Shown: positions 47,923 through 56,674 of the stretch, one piece after another
How the letters are laid out: every line of letters starts with the position of its first letter
Numbering within the stretch: the first letter of the stretch is position 1
Assembly (NCBI GenBank): GCA_947494435.1
Contig: CANLUY010000001.1
Location: 434,001-498,000 of the forward strand
Source: an uncultured Litoreibacter sp.
GTDB taxonomy: Bacteria > Pseudomonadota > Alphaproteobacteria > Rhodobacterales > Rhodobacteraceae
DNA length: 64,000 nucleotides
Direction: 5' to 3'
Program-made: the position numbers and the translations under genes
Notes under the pieces: generated by a model
Database searches by the model: none
What the model saw: only the letters and a program-made list of their open reading frames with translations
What the model was told of the DNA's origin: nothing

Positions 47923-47961
47923 CACGAAAAAGGGCCGCACCTTGGTTGGTACGACCCCTTT
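47923..47961 (-). terminator. Rho-independent terminator after phbB
   Basis: Reading the - strand, AAAGGG and a 7-bp continuation pair across an AACCAA loop to GGTGCGG and CCCTTT (47929-47941 with 47948-47961), with one bulged G. A T-run (complement of 47927-47931) follows. It lies about 20 bases after the phbB stop and ends the phbAB transcript. Confidence 0.8.
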
Positions 47962-47981
47962 GTAATTACGTTTGAACGCCA

Positions 47982-48707
47982 TTAGCTCATGTATTGGCCG
48001 CCATTCGCGGAAATTGTCGAGCCTGTGATGAAGCCCGCATCGTCAGAGGTCAGAAACGCGACAGTCCGTGCAATCTCGGCAACCTCGCCCAATCTGCCGA
48101 CAGGGATTTGCGGCAAGATGACTTCGTTCATTACTTTTTCCGGGATGGTGCTCATCATTTCAGTATTGATGTAGCCCGGAGCAACGACGTTAACTGTAAT
48201 ACCGGCACGCGCGCCTTCTTGCGCCAAAGCTTTCGTGAATCCGATATCGCCCGCTTTCGTTGCGGCGTAGTTTGCCTGCGCGAATTGGCCCTTTTGTCCA
48301 TTGATCGAACTGATGGTCACGATACGGCCAAACTTGCGTTCGCGCATGCCACCCCAAACATTGTGGGTCATGTTGAATACGCCATTCAGGTTTGTGTCGA
48401 TGCACTCATGCCATTGCTCCGGCGTCATTTTGTGAAACGGCGCGTCACGGGTAATGCCGGCATTGTTCACCAAAATATCAACCGGCCCCAAATCGGCCTC
48501 GATCTGCACGATGCCAGCGGTACATGCATCATAGTCCGCGACATTCCATTTATAGGTCTTGATCCCAGTTTCAGCGGTAAAAGCCGCTGCTTTTTCGTCG
48601 TTGCCAGCATAAGTCGCAGCAACTTTACAACCGTCGGCAGCGAGGGCTTGTGCGATTGCAGCGCCAATACCGCGGGAGCCGCCAGTTACAAGTGCAACAC
48701 GGGTCAT
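47982..48707 (-). CDS. phbB: Acetoacetyl-CoA reductase
   Basis: PhbB/PhaB reduces acetoacetyl-CoA with NADPH to (R)-3-hydroxybutyryl-CoA for PHB and the ethylmalonyl-CoA pathway. The 241-residue SDR enzyme has the cofactor loop VTGGSRGIGAAIA, NNAGITRDAPFHKMT, the catalytic Ser in VTISSINGQKGQ, YAATKAGDIGFTK with Tyr/Lys, and the SDR C-terminus GSTISANGGQYMS. It is the second gene after phbA, separated by 88 bases containing a hairpin. Confidence 0.96.
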   Translation of the reverse strand: MTRVALVTGGSRGIGAAIAQALAADGCKVAATYAGNDEKAAAFTAETGIKTYKWNVADYDACTAGIVQIEADLGPVDILVNNAGITRDAPFHKMTPEQWHECIDTNLNGVFNMTHNVWGGMRERKFGRIVTISSINGQKGQFAQANYAATKAGDIGFTKALAQEGARAGITVNVVAPGYINTEMMSTIPEKVMNEVILPQIPVGRLGEVAEIARTVAFLTSDDAGFITGSTISANGGQYMS

Positions 48708-48757
48708 AAGTGATCCTCCAGAATCAAGAAAGTAATTTTATTTCTATTGATGTATAA

Positions 48758-48780
48758 GTTGCGCAATTTTCATGCGCAAC
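48758..48780 (-). other. Hairpin between phbA and phbB
   Basis: GTTGCGCA (48758-48765) and TGCGCAAC (48773-48780) form a perfect 8-bp stem with a 7-base loop in the phbA-phbB gap. No T-run follows on the - strand. It could be an mRNA processing or stability element setting the phbA:phbB ratio, or an operator. Confidence 0.55.
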
Positions 48781-48795
48781 CTTTTCGCTTCGGAT

Positions 48796-49971
48796 TTAGT
48801 CGCGCTCAACGCAAAGCGCCACGCCCATTCCGCCGCCAATGCAAAGCGTTGCGAGGCCTTTTTTGGCGTCGCGGCGCACCATCTCAAAGAGCAGCGTATT
48901 CAAGACTCGGCAGCCAGACGCCCCGATGGGGTGACCAATCGCGATTGCACCACCATTGACGTTCACAATTGCAGGGTCCCAGCCCATATCTTTGTTCACG
49001 GCACAGGCTTGCGCGGCAAACGCCTCATTCGCTTCGACGAGGTCCAGATCTTCTGCTTTCCAGCCCGCTTTCTCGAGCGCTTTGCGCGAAGCGTAGATCG
49101 GACCAACGCCCATGATCGACGGGTCAAGACCAGCAGTTGCATAGGATGCGATGCGCGCCAGGGGTTGGATGCCGCGTTTCTCGGCGTTGTCAGCTGACAT
49201 AAGCAAAGTGGCTGCAGCACCGTCATTCAAACCAGACGCGTTTGCAGCAGTGACCGAGCCATCTTTTGTAAATGCAGGGCGCAGTTTGGCCATCGCATCC
49301 ATCGTCGCGCCATGGCGGATATATTCGTCCTGGTTGACTGTAATGTCGCCTTTGCGGTTTGGAACAACATGAGGGGTGATTTCATCCGCGAACTTACCAG
49401 CTTTTTGGGCAGCCTCGGCTTTATTCTGCGAGGCGACTGCGAACTCATCCTGCATTTCGCGGCTGATCTGCCATTTCTCGGCAACATTCTCAGCAGTTTG
49501 ACCCATGTGATAGCCGTTAAATGCATCCCACAAACCATCGCGGATCATCGAGTCGATATATTTCATGTCGCCCATTTTCTGACCGCCACGCAAATTAGCC
49601 ACGTGCGGAGACATCGACATGTTTTCTTGTCCACCAGCCGCCACAATATCCGCATCGCCCAGTTGGATATGCTGTGCGCCCAATGCGACAGCCCGCAGAC
49701 CGGACCCACACACCTGGTTGATACCCCATGCCGCGCTTTCTTGTGGCAGGCCTGCATTGATATGTGCTTGGCGCGCCGGGTTTTGACCCTGACCACCGGT
49801 CAAAACCTGACCCATGATCGTTTCAGAGACTTCACCTTTTTCAATACCTGCGCGGTCGACAACGGCTTCCAGAACAGTCTTGCCCAAGTCATGTGCGGGT
49901 GTGTTTGCAAAAGATCCCAGAAAGCTACCAACAGCAGTACGGGCAGCGGACGCGATAACAACATTCGTCAT
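48796..49971 (-). CDS. phbA: Acetyl-CoA C-acetyltransferase (beta-ketothiolase)
   Basis: PhbA/PhaA condenses two acetyl-CoA to acetoacetyl-CoA, the first step of PHB synthesis. The 391-residue thiolase has the nucleophile Cys in [14 protein letters not shown] (about residue 88), [20 protein letters not shown] with the catalytic His, and the second Cys in [11 protein letters not shown]. It is the first gene of the leftward phbAB pair. Confidence 0.97.
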   Translation of the reverse strand: MTNVVIASAARTAVGSFLGSFANTPAHDLGKTVLEAVVDRAGIEKGEVSETIMGQVLTGGQGQNPARQAHINAGLPQESAAWGINQVCGSGLRAVALGAQHIQLGDADIVAAGGQENMSMSPHVANLRGGQKMGDMKYIDSMIRDGLWDAFNGYHMGQTAENVAEKWQISREMQDEFAVASQNKAEAAQKAGKFADEITPHVVPNRKGDITVNQDEYIRHGATMDAMAKLRPAFTKDGSVTAANASGLNDGAAATLLMSADNAEKRGIQPLARIASYATAGLDPSIMGVGPIYASRKALEKAGWKAEDLDLVEANEAFAAQACAVNKDMGWDPAIVNVNGGAIAIGHPIGASGCRVLNTLLFEMVRRDAKKGLATLCIGGGMGVALCVERD

Positions 49972-49999
49972 GAATTTTCCTTTCCGACACAGACGGTCG

Positions 50000-50146
50000 A
50001 TGAACGATTCTCATTCTACACGCACAAGGCGCGGTGTGCCTTTCACGTATCAGGGCGTCACTGTCTATGCAAATAAGAGTATGGTCGCTGGAGGGCAAAC
50101 CCGTCATGCAACACTGGCAGAGCTAACGCCGGGTGAGCGCCGTTAG
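50000..50146 (+). CDS. Possible small basic protein
   Basis: A 48-residue reading divergent from phb[21 protein letters not shown], ending [10 protein letters not shown]. It has no signal peptide, membrane segment or known motif. The composition is compatible with a real small gene, but the ribosome site is weak. It may be a short protein of unknown role or chance reading in the phbA upstream region. Confidence 0.3.
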   Translation: MNDSHSTRTRRGVPFTYQGVTVYANKSMVAGGQTRHATLAELTPGERR

Positions 50147-50193
50147 TCTTGTAGATTTTGTGATGGAAAGCCTTGGGACGTGGCAGTCGAAAC

Positions 50194-51018
50194 TTATGCC
50201 GTCCGCGAAAGCGAGCCCGTTGCGTTCGGAGGTAGACGCAATTGCGGTGCGCCAAACAGATAGCCTTGAAGACAATCAACGCCCGCACCAATAAGGTATT
50301 CCGCCTCCTCGGTCGTTTCGACCCCTTCAGCCACAGTAAACATGTCAAAATGCTGTGCGATTGAAACGAGTGCTTCTGTCAGAATTTGATTGTCCCGCGA
50401 CATGTGAATGTCTTTGATGAAGCTGCAATCAATCTTGACCATGTCAAAAAAGAACTCGTTAAAGTACCGAAACGCGGTGTAGCCCGCACCGAAATCATCC
50501 AGCGCAAAACTGACGCCTTGATTATGAATGCGATCCATAAAGTCGATAACAACATCAGGCATAACCATAGCCGATGCTTCAGTGATCTCGAGGATCAGCC
50601 GCTCACCCAAGGTCGGGTCTGCACCAATCCCAGCTTCGAAAACCTGTTCCCAACGTGGGTAGCCAATTGTTCTGGGAGAGACATTGATTGAAAGCCGCAG
50701 GCTCGGGTTCTCGATCAATGCCTGGCACCCCATTTCAAGTGCAAGACAGTCGATGGTGCGCCCTTCTGTCAGCGGCTCGATCGTATTGATAAACTCACGC
50801 GCTGGAATAACACGCCTTGTATCATCCATGACCCTGATGAGCCCTTCGTAGAAAGCAGGGCGCGCAGGGTTAGAAGACTGTACAACCGGTTGGAACGCCA
50901 GCATTACATTGCGCGTGTCCAAGGCATTTTTTACAACCTGAAGAATGTCAGAGTCCCGTTGCTGGACAGCGGCGGCCAACGGATTATCTGCAACGGCCCA
51001 ATCTTGGTTCTCTGACAC
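50194..51018 (-). CDS. EAL-domain c-di-GMP phosphodiesterase
   Basis: A 274-residue protein that is one EAL domain. The EAL motif is EGL (FYEGLIRV, Glu58). Other active-site positions are present: Asn in SINVSPR, Glu in LEITEAS, Asp pair in DDFGAGYTAF, Lys in VKIDCSFIK, Glu in VAEGVETTEE, and Gln in LQGYLFGAP. Hence hydrolysis of c-di-GMP is likely. There is no GGDEF domain or membrane anchor, so it acts in the cytosol. It may influence motility/biofilm, but no linked genes are seen. Confidence 0.88.
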   Translation of the reverse strand: MSENQDWAVADNPLAAAVQQRDSDILQVVKNALDTRNVMLAFQPVVQSSNPARPAFYEGLIRVMDDTRRVIPAREFINTIEPLTEGRTIDCLALEMGCQALIENPSLRLSINVSPRTIGYPRWEQVFEAGIGADPTLGERLILEITEASAMVMPDVVIDFMDRIHNQGVSFALDDFGAGYTAFRYFNEFFFDMVKIDCSFIKDIHMSRDNQILTEALVSIAQHFDMFTVAEGVETTEEAEYLIGAGVDCLQGYLFGAPQLRLPPNATGSLSRTA

Positions 51019-51146
51019 AGTGACGTTCCTTTTCTGCTTGAGGACCTCTTACGCAGCCTAAGTTTAAATGCGGGTTAATGTTCCAATTTTGTTCCAATTT
51101 GACTAAACTCCGCTCAAAGCCAGCAAACCTTTGAAAGATAGTGGAA

Positions 51147-51719
51147 ATGACTGATCGTTGCGGATGGTGCGGTACGGAGCCGATTTATGTTGAATACCAT
51201 GATACAGAATGGGGCGTTCCCGAATATGACAGCCGCACACTTTGGGAGAAGCTGATTCTTGACGGGTTTCAAGCGGGTCTAAGCTGGATCACGATCCTCA
51301 AGAAACGGGATAATTTTCGAAATGCCTTTGAAGGGTTTGACCCCAATGTCATAGCGGCTTGGCAAGAACCGGAAGTGGAACGCCTTCTGCAAAACACCGG
51401 CATCATCCGCCACCGCGGCAAGATTGAAGCGACCATCGGGAATGCCCGCGCTTGGCAAGTTATCGAACAACGCGAAGGGTTTGACCAATTTTTATGGAAG
51501 TATCTCGATGGCAAGCCACTACAAAATCGTTTCACCAGTCTCGACCAAGTTCCCGCTCAGACCGCATTGAGCCAGCAGGTTTCAAAAGACCTCAAGAAAG
51601 CAGGCTTCAAATTCTGCGGACCAACGATCGTTTATGCGTTCATGCAGGCAACCGGCTTGATTAACGACCATCTCGTTACTTGTCATTGCCATGACAAAGT
51701 GGCTCAGTTAGCGAGGTAG
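51147..51719 (+). CDS. tag: DNA-3-methyladenine glycosylase I
   Basis: Tag removes 3-methyladenine from alkylated DNA. The 190-residue protein has the zinc ligands Cys5 (MTDRCGWCG), His18 (YHDTEWG) and the C-terminal His/Cys of VTCHCHDKVA, with FQAGLSWITILKKRDNFRNAF and GPTIVYAFMQATGLINDH, the family signatures. The start is ATG 51147; an in-frame GTG at 51141 would add two residues. Confidence 0.96.
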   Translation: MTDRCGWCGTEPIYVEYHDTEWGVPEYDSRTLWEKLILDGFQAGLSWITILKKRDNFRNAFEGFDPNVIAAWQEPEVERLLQNTGIIRHRGKIEATIGNARAWQVIEQREGFDQFLWKYLDGKPLQNRFTSLDQVPAQTALSQQVSKDLKKAGFKFCGPTIVYAFMQATGLINDHLVTCHCHDKVAQLAR

Positions 51720-51725
51720 GCAAGG

Positions 51726-51962
51726 TTAGAACGCTTTGAACGTCAATGTCGTCAACGTCCGCTCAATTCCATCGACGTCCATCAAATTATCATTGATGTA
51801 GAGGCCAACATCCGCGTCATCAGGAATGTAGAGTTTGAGAAGCAGGTCGAATTCGCCACTTGTCGAGAATAGCTCAGAGTGGATTTCGCGTAGAACGATT
51901 TCTTCTGCAACCTTGTAGGCCGTACCGGGGCGACAGCGGATTTGCACGAACACACACTTCAT
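51726..51962 (-). CDS. Stand-alone Lrp/AsnC RAM domain protein
   Basis: A 78-residue protein consisting of only the ligand-binding RAM domain: MKCVFVQIRCRPGTAYKVAE, GEFDLLLKLYIPDDAD and GIERTLTTLTFKAF. There is no N-terminal HTH. Such small RAM proteins form dimers/octamers with amino acid effectors, but a partner DNA-binding protein is not adjacent. It lies between tag and the patatin-like gene, 66 bases from the latter. Confidence 0.82.
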   Translation of the reverse strand: MKCVFVQIRCRPGTAYKVAEEIVLREIHSELFSTSGEFDLLLKLYIPDDADVGLYINDNLMDVDGIERTLTTLTFKAF

Positions 51963-52028
51963 TTCAGACGCCTTTTTTTATGTTCCGTGATCGAGTTTAG
52001 TCGCTCAGCAGCCACGCGCAATGGGGGA

Positions 52029-53384
52029 TCAGCGTAGCTTGTAAAGCCGCCCCCCTTCGCGTGTCTCTGCATCGACCATCGACTTGGCTGCGGCCAGCAT
52101 CAAAGCGCTATGGCAAGAAGTAATCAGCAGATCAGTCGGTATCCTTGCGATCATCTGGGGGATATTTGAAACTGGCTCGCTGCGATGTGCGGCACAGGCT
52201 TCCGGCCAATCGGTTAGCTTTGCCCTCAGGTAATCAATCTCAACGATATTGATCTTGAGGCCGGATCGAGTGGATATCTCGCTTAGATAAGCATCGCGGT
52301 AGCGATCAGCACGTAGGTTAGAAACATCGACTAGACGACCCGGCTCTGTACTCCAAAGGCTCGGATCCCGGATCGTGAAAGAGACTTCCGGGATCAACCT
52401 TAGCCCCGCGTTGAAAGAGATTAGGGTTGCTTCGGTCAGATACGGATTTCGTGCGCGCGCTGTCAACGCGGCGTCGATCAACGTATCAAGGCCCGTATTC
52501 TCAATCACGCCACCGTCCCCAAGATGCCAGAACAGCTCTTTCCCATAGTCGCCTCGCGCTGGGACTTTGATTGTCAGAGGACCGAGGACCGGTGGAAAGG
52601 CAGCGGACGTCGCGACGGCCAGTCCAAGGGGAAATTTGTCAGGCGTTTTCAAAGCGCAACCCTGCCGCTCAGAAAATGAAATACTCCGCAGCTCTGACGC
52701 GAATTGCGAGGCTGCAACTTCTTTTGGGTGGGGAATGGGTTGATTTGAAAAAACAAATCGTTCGGCGGAGTCGTAGCTCACGGTGTTGTAATAGAACGCC
52801 GGTTGAGGCGGCATTTTTTCGAACGACATACCCCGTCCGATAAACCCGTCCTCCAACGCTTCTTGAAGGGAGATCAATCGGCGGGACGGGCTAAAATAGC
52901 GAACTGGATGCAGCGCTTGCTGCTGCTCCATCCTCCAAAAATAGGGTTGTCTCATCGCTTCAGAAAATGTCGGGAGATCGACCGAAAGACAATTATCCGG
53001 CGTTGTGCCGTTCAAGTTTGGCGCGCAGTTGTCTTTGGTATGTGTCGCCAAATAAGAGGACGTGAATCCACCGCCGGAGACGCTGGAGATATGCGTCACT
53101 TTCTGCAAAAGGCCCGCATCTTGCAGCGCTGCGGCACCGCCTGCACCGAACATGGCAGCGCGGCTACCCCCGCCAGAGAAACCGACACCGAAAAATCTGT
53201 CAGATAGCTCAGGAAGGTCTTCGCATTGCGCGGCTTCCTCCGCAGTAAAGGTGTAGTTGATCTCCGCTTCGGATTTCAATCCATAGACGATTGCACCAAT
53301 CAAGGCGATCACAGCAAGAAGAACGACACCCAAACCCCATTTCAGAGCTTGCAGCAGCGCCGCAGCTAGTTTCTTTTCAGACAT
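52029..53384 (-). CDS. Patatin-like phospholipase
   Basis: A 451-residue protein. An N-terminal membrane anchor spans about 10-32 (LKWGLGVVLLAVIALIGAIVY), then the patatin pieces: oxyanion hole GFSGGGSRAAMFG, nucleophile elbow VSGGGFTSS (Ser in HISSVSGGG), and catalytic DGG in HLGDGGVIENTG near residue 290. It should act on membrane lipids or fatty acyl substrates at the membrane. The C-terminal half is less familiar. It is divergent from the CBU_0592-like gene. Confidence 0.85.
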   Translation of the reverse strand: MSEKKLAAALLQALKWGLGVVLLAVIALIGAIVYGLKSEAEINYTFTAEEAAQCEDLPELSDRFFGVGFSGGGSRAAMFGAGGAAALQDAGLLQKVTHISSVSGGGFTSSYLATHTKDNCAPNLNGTTPDNCLSVDLPTFSEAMRQPYFWRMEQQQALHPVRYFSPSRRLISLQEALEDGFIGRGMSFEKMPPQPAFYYNTVSYDSAERFVFSNQPIPHPKEVAASQFASELRSISFSERQGCALKTPDKFPLGLAVATSAAFPPVLGPLTIKVPARGDYGKELFWHLGDGGVIENTGLDTLIDAALTARARNPYLTEATLISFNAGLRLIPEVSFTIRDPSLWSTEPGRLVDVSNLRADRYRDAYLSEISTRSGLKINIVEIDYLRAKLTDWPEACAAHRSEPVSNIPQMIARIPTDLLITSCHSALMLAAAKSMVDAETREGGRLYKLR

Positions 53385-53625
53385 TCAAAGCCTTTTCTTG
53401 GCAGGAGTGACCTGCTTTTTTTCAAGGCCTGAACGACGGATGAAAACGATCCACCCATCAGAAAATAATCACAAAATCAGCACAGTCCAAACCGTTCCCT
53501 CGCCTTACCCTGCAAAGGAACTTGCCGTTGGGTCAACTCTTTTGATGTCCGTACCATACGTGGGGTATGCGTGCAGAGCACAGCAACCTCATAGTCAGCC
53601 CAACTTCGAACCAAGGGTTTTCACC

Positions 53626-53910
53626 GTGCATACGTCTCTTTCAACACTCGACCTTGACCAATTTCTGCAAGCTTGCGGGGTCTTGGGCTTTTTTCTCTAC
53701 GTCGGAGCCTTCGCTGCACTCCAACTGCAACTCATTGAAGGTAAAAGTCCGCTTTATACTGTCGCCAATATTGCGGCTGCCTCTTTGGTGATGCTCAGCC
53801 TGATCGTCGATTTCAATCTTGCGTCAGTCCTTATTCAAGGATGTTGGATCATGATTGGCGTTGTTGGTCTGATGATGCGCCGCGCACCAAAACCAGCGCT
53901 TGCGCCTTAA
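53626..53910 (+). CDS. CBU_0592-like small membrane protein
   Basis: A protein with three hydrophobic segments: LDQFLQACGVLGFFLYVGAF, YTVANIAAASLVMLSLIVDF and SVLIQGCWIMIGVVGLMM. The pattern matches the CBU_0592 small membrane family. GTG 53626 gives 94 residues with a plausible start. The frame is open to 53398 with a non-family N-terminal extension containing many Ser/Pro and no membrane segment, which I treat as noncoding. The function is unknown. Confidence 0.6.
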   Translation: MHTSLSTLDLDQFLQACGVLGFFLYVGAFAALQLQLIEGKSPLYTVANIAAASLVMLSLIVDFNLASVLIQGCWIMIGVVGLMMRRAPKPALAP

Positions 53911-54142
53911 ATCCCCTGCTCTCCCGTTATGCGATCCATGTCGGCGCTTTACCTCCGCTGCCACGCATAACCCGACGCCCAAAGCCGCCGCACCCTCTTC
54001 CAAGCGGTTGCTTTGGGTGGATGGGTTCCCCTTTCTCACGCAATCCAGTTGCCCTAAGGTAAACCAATTAAATGACATATCTGATTCCCTTCCCAACTCT
54101 TGCGACATCGCTGCGGTATCTCTGGCAAGGGAGTGCCTGACG

Positions 54143-55933
54143 ATGACGGACGAAATCAAGAAATCCGCCGTTAACGATGAGATCGTGGATCATCTATATG
54201 ACATCGCTCTCGATCCCGGCGAACTGGACCGCCTGATAGACACATGGAACGATGCTGGTCTTGATGCGGAACGGGTGCGTAGAACAGTCAGCAAGATGGA
54301 CGCTTTCGATAATGACTTCCAAGGCCACTTGGAGCGCGCCAATACATTTCTTGAGCGACATGAAACGCCCGACCGGACAGCATTGCTGCGCGAAGCCCTT
54401 GAACCGTTCGACGCATCACCTGCTCTCATCCTTGACGCGCAAATGCAGATCGTTGCTTTGAACGTCGGCGCAAAGACGGCTTACGGTCTGACCGAAAACG
54501 GCAAATTGGGCGCACTTGACCTCTATGAGGCTGAGCAGGAGGAACTTTCCAGCATACTCCAGACAATGGTACATTGCGCAGGCGACCAGAACGTCTTGCT
54601 GAATTTCGAGTCCGTCTCAACCGGTCGTCCAGTGATCTTTCATGTCAAACGGGTCACTCAGTCAAAGAGCGGCACAGCACTCAGCGCCTCGCCGCTGGTC
54701 TTGATCGTGACAACCGAGTTCTTTTGGCCTGTCGCTTTGAACGAAACTCTGGGCGAAGTCTTTTCCCTTTCCGCGGCGGAGTTGGGTGTCGTCCAAGCAT
54801 TGGTCGAGGGCAATGATGCCAAGTCCATCTCAAGCGCGCGCGGCACCAGTATCGAGACCGTACGCACGCAAATCAGGAACATATTGGGAAAAACGAAATC
54901 ACGTTCTCAAACTGAGTTGATCCGACTGGTGCTGACAATGCGTGATGTCGTCGGAAGCACCGAAGATGCTAAGCGCGCGCATAGTTCCAAGTCGTCTGTG
55001 CATTCCGCTGATTGGCTGGATGCCGAGGTCTGGAAACCCTTCGAGTCTATCAAGCTGAAAGATGGACGTGTCATGTACTACCACGTCCAAGGTCCCCATG
55101 ACGGTGCCCCTGTGTTGATGTCCCACATGGGGTATTGTCAGGTCCGTTGGTCCCGCTCGATGCTGAAGCAAGCCTATCGGCACGGGTTGAAGGTTATCTG
55201 CCCTATTCGTGCAGGCTACGGCGACAGTGATCAACTTGACCGCAAAGCGGACGTATTGGCGAGCCTCGCCGATGACACCGTGCAGTTGTTGGATTATCTC
55301 AAAATCGAAAAGCTGCCCTACGTCGTTCAGGGCAATGACCTTCTATTTGCCTGCGATCTCGCCGTACGAAACCCAGAGCGCGTTTCAGAGATCATCGGCC
55401 TCGGCGCCCGACCATTCCTACATGGCGACCAACATTACGCCGCGATGAGCGCCTGGCACCGCTTTTTTCTCTCTACCGCTCAACATGCGCCGCACCTTCT
55501 ATTCTACACGATCCGCGCCGGCTTTACGCTTGCCCGCAAGCTTGGAAGCGCGAACATGTTTGCACGGGTCAATAGTAACTCTCCCGCTGATCTCAGGCTC
55601 CTCGAAGACCCCGAAATGCTGCCCATTCTCGAAGCCAATGGGCAACTCAGCATTGGCGACAAAAAGAACGCTTCAACGGCATATGCAATGGAGTTGCTGG
55701 AAACGGAGGGCGACTGGTCCGAAACATTGCACAAGGCCAAGAATACGCCAACATGGTTCGTCAATGGCATGGAAGATCCGCTGTATGACAGTGCGACCAT
55801 TGCAGCCTACCGGCAGCAATACCCTTGGATTGACATTGAGACGGTAGATCAGGGCGGTCAGTTGTTGATCTACCTACAGTACAAGATGCTTATCCCTCGG
55901 ATCGCCGAAGCAGCTAGACGCGCACGTGATTAG
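54143..55933 (+). CDS. PAS-LuxR HTH-alpha/beta hydrolase fusion regulator
   Basis: A 596-residue three-part protein. Residues about 80-190 look PAS-like (ALILDAQMQIVALNVGA). A LuxR-type HTH follows at about 205-265 (LSAAELGVVQALVEGNDAKS, then RGTSIETVRTQIRNILGK). An alpha/beta-hydrolase domain lies at about 292-590 (VLMSHMGYCQVRWS, PIRAGYGDSD). The elbow reads QGNDLL instead of GxSxG, and the expected terminal His region reads GGQLL, so no Ser-His triad is evident. ATG 54143 has GGGAG about 10 bases upstream. It probably binds a small molecule rather than hydrolysing one. Convergent with DUF2848. Confidence 0.8.
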   Translation: MTDEIKKSAVNDEIVDHLYDIALDPGELDRLIDTWNDAGLDAERVRRTVSKMDAFDNDFQGHLERANTFLERHETPDRTALLREALEPFDASPALILDAQMQIVALNVGAKTAYGLTENGKLGALDLYEAEQEELSSILQTMVHCAGDQNVLLNFESVSTGRPVIFHVKRVTQSKSGTALSASPLVLIVTTEFFWPVALNETLGEVFSLSAAELGVVQALVEGNDAKSISSARGTSIETVRTQIRNILGKTKSRSQTELIRLVLTMRDVVGSTEDAKRAHSSKSSVHSADWLDAEVWKPFESIKLKDGRVMYYHVQGPHDGAPVLMSHMGYCQVRWSRSMLKQAYRHGLKVICPIRAGYGDSDQLDRKADVLASLADDTVQLLDYLKIEKLPYVVQGNDLLFACDLAVRNPERVSEIIGLGARPFLHGDQHYAAMSAWHRFFLSTAQHAPHLLFYTIRAGFTLARKLGSANMFARVNSNSPADLRLLEDPEMLPILEANGQLSIGDKKNASTAYAMELLETEGDWSETLHKAKNTPTWFVNGMEDPLYDSATIAAYRQQYPWIDIETVDQGGQLLIYLQYKMLIPRIAEAARRARD

Positions 55934-56595
55934 ACGACCACCGGAAGGGGCTGCGCCGTATAGCTGAACGTGATCGTCTGCTGTCGCACAGGGTCATGCA
56001 ACTGCGCCTTGAACATGGAGGCGGGGCGCACACCACCGATAGCCGCAAATGTGCCGCACAGCATCGCTTGACCGTCACGCATATCAATAGCGCCCGCAAG
56101 CTCCGCCACCGGAAGGATTTGCGCCAGTGTGCCATCTTGATAAAGAACCCAATCGCCGTCTTCCCAGATCCACGACCTCACTTCGAGCTGGTCAACATGG
56201 TCCGCAACAAGACTGAAATCCCACAGATGATCCGCACAAGGTTTGGCGCAGACCTGCTTTGATGACGCAACTGAAACGGTCTCCAGCTCACGGTCCGTAT
56301 GGTCAGAACCCAATCCGATCCATAACTGACCGCCGGCGCGGATCAACATCGGTTCTGCTTCGCCCGAAGAGGTTTCTCCGAGCATTTGCACATTTGCGCG
56401 TGTGGTCAGCAAGTTATGTGAAACCCGGTAGAACAGCGGCACTTGAGATGGTGGCGCCACACCAATCGCAGCCAACTCGTCAATATGATGCTGCACGGCT
56501 GCCGAGTCACGTCCTGTCCAGCCAGCAATGGTCAAGTCTCTGACCTCAATCTCGACAGTCCCATGACCGTTTTTGGTTTCAGTATTAAATTGCAT
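55930..56595 (-). CDS. DUF2848 family protein
   Basis: A 221-residue protein resembling DUF2848, a fumarylacetoacetase-fold family. It shows VRDLTIAGWTGRDSAAVQHHIDELAAIGVAPPSQVPLFYRV, HVDQLEVRSWIWEDGDWV, and GGVRPASMFKAQLHDP. Family members are thought to act on small acids, but no activity is certain. ATG 56595 was chosen over ATG 56610 for ribosome-site spacing (AGG seven bases upstream). It is divergent from the LysR gene and overlaps the fusion gene's end by 4 bases. Confidence 0.75.
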   Translation of the reverse strand: MQFNTETKNGHGTVEIEVRDLTIAGWTGRDSAAVQHHIDELAAIGVAPPSQVPLFYRVSHNLLTTRANVQMLGETSSGEAEPMLIRAGGQLWIGLGSDHTDRELETVSVASSKQVCAKPCADHLWDFSLVADHVDQLEVRSWIWEDGDWVLYQDGTLAQILPVAELAGAIDMRDGQAMLCGTFAAIGGVRPASMFKAQLHDPVRQQTITFSYTAQPLPVVV

Positions 56596-56674
56596 ATCCG
56601 CGCCTGACATCCTCTAACATGAAACCAGACACTGCGCTTGGCAGCACGAACTGTCCAGCGCATCGGGGGCAGGA

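Noticed and set aside
47794-47982. 62-residue reading right after phbB, overlapping its stop
   Set aside because: The strong phbB terminator lies inside its first third, and the composition matches no family. It is probably chance.
53398-53625. N-terminal extension of the CBU_0592-like gene
   Set aside because: No family match or membrane segment is seen before 53626; the stretch fits an upstream promoter region better.
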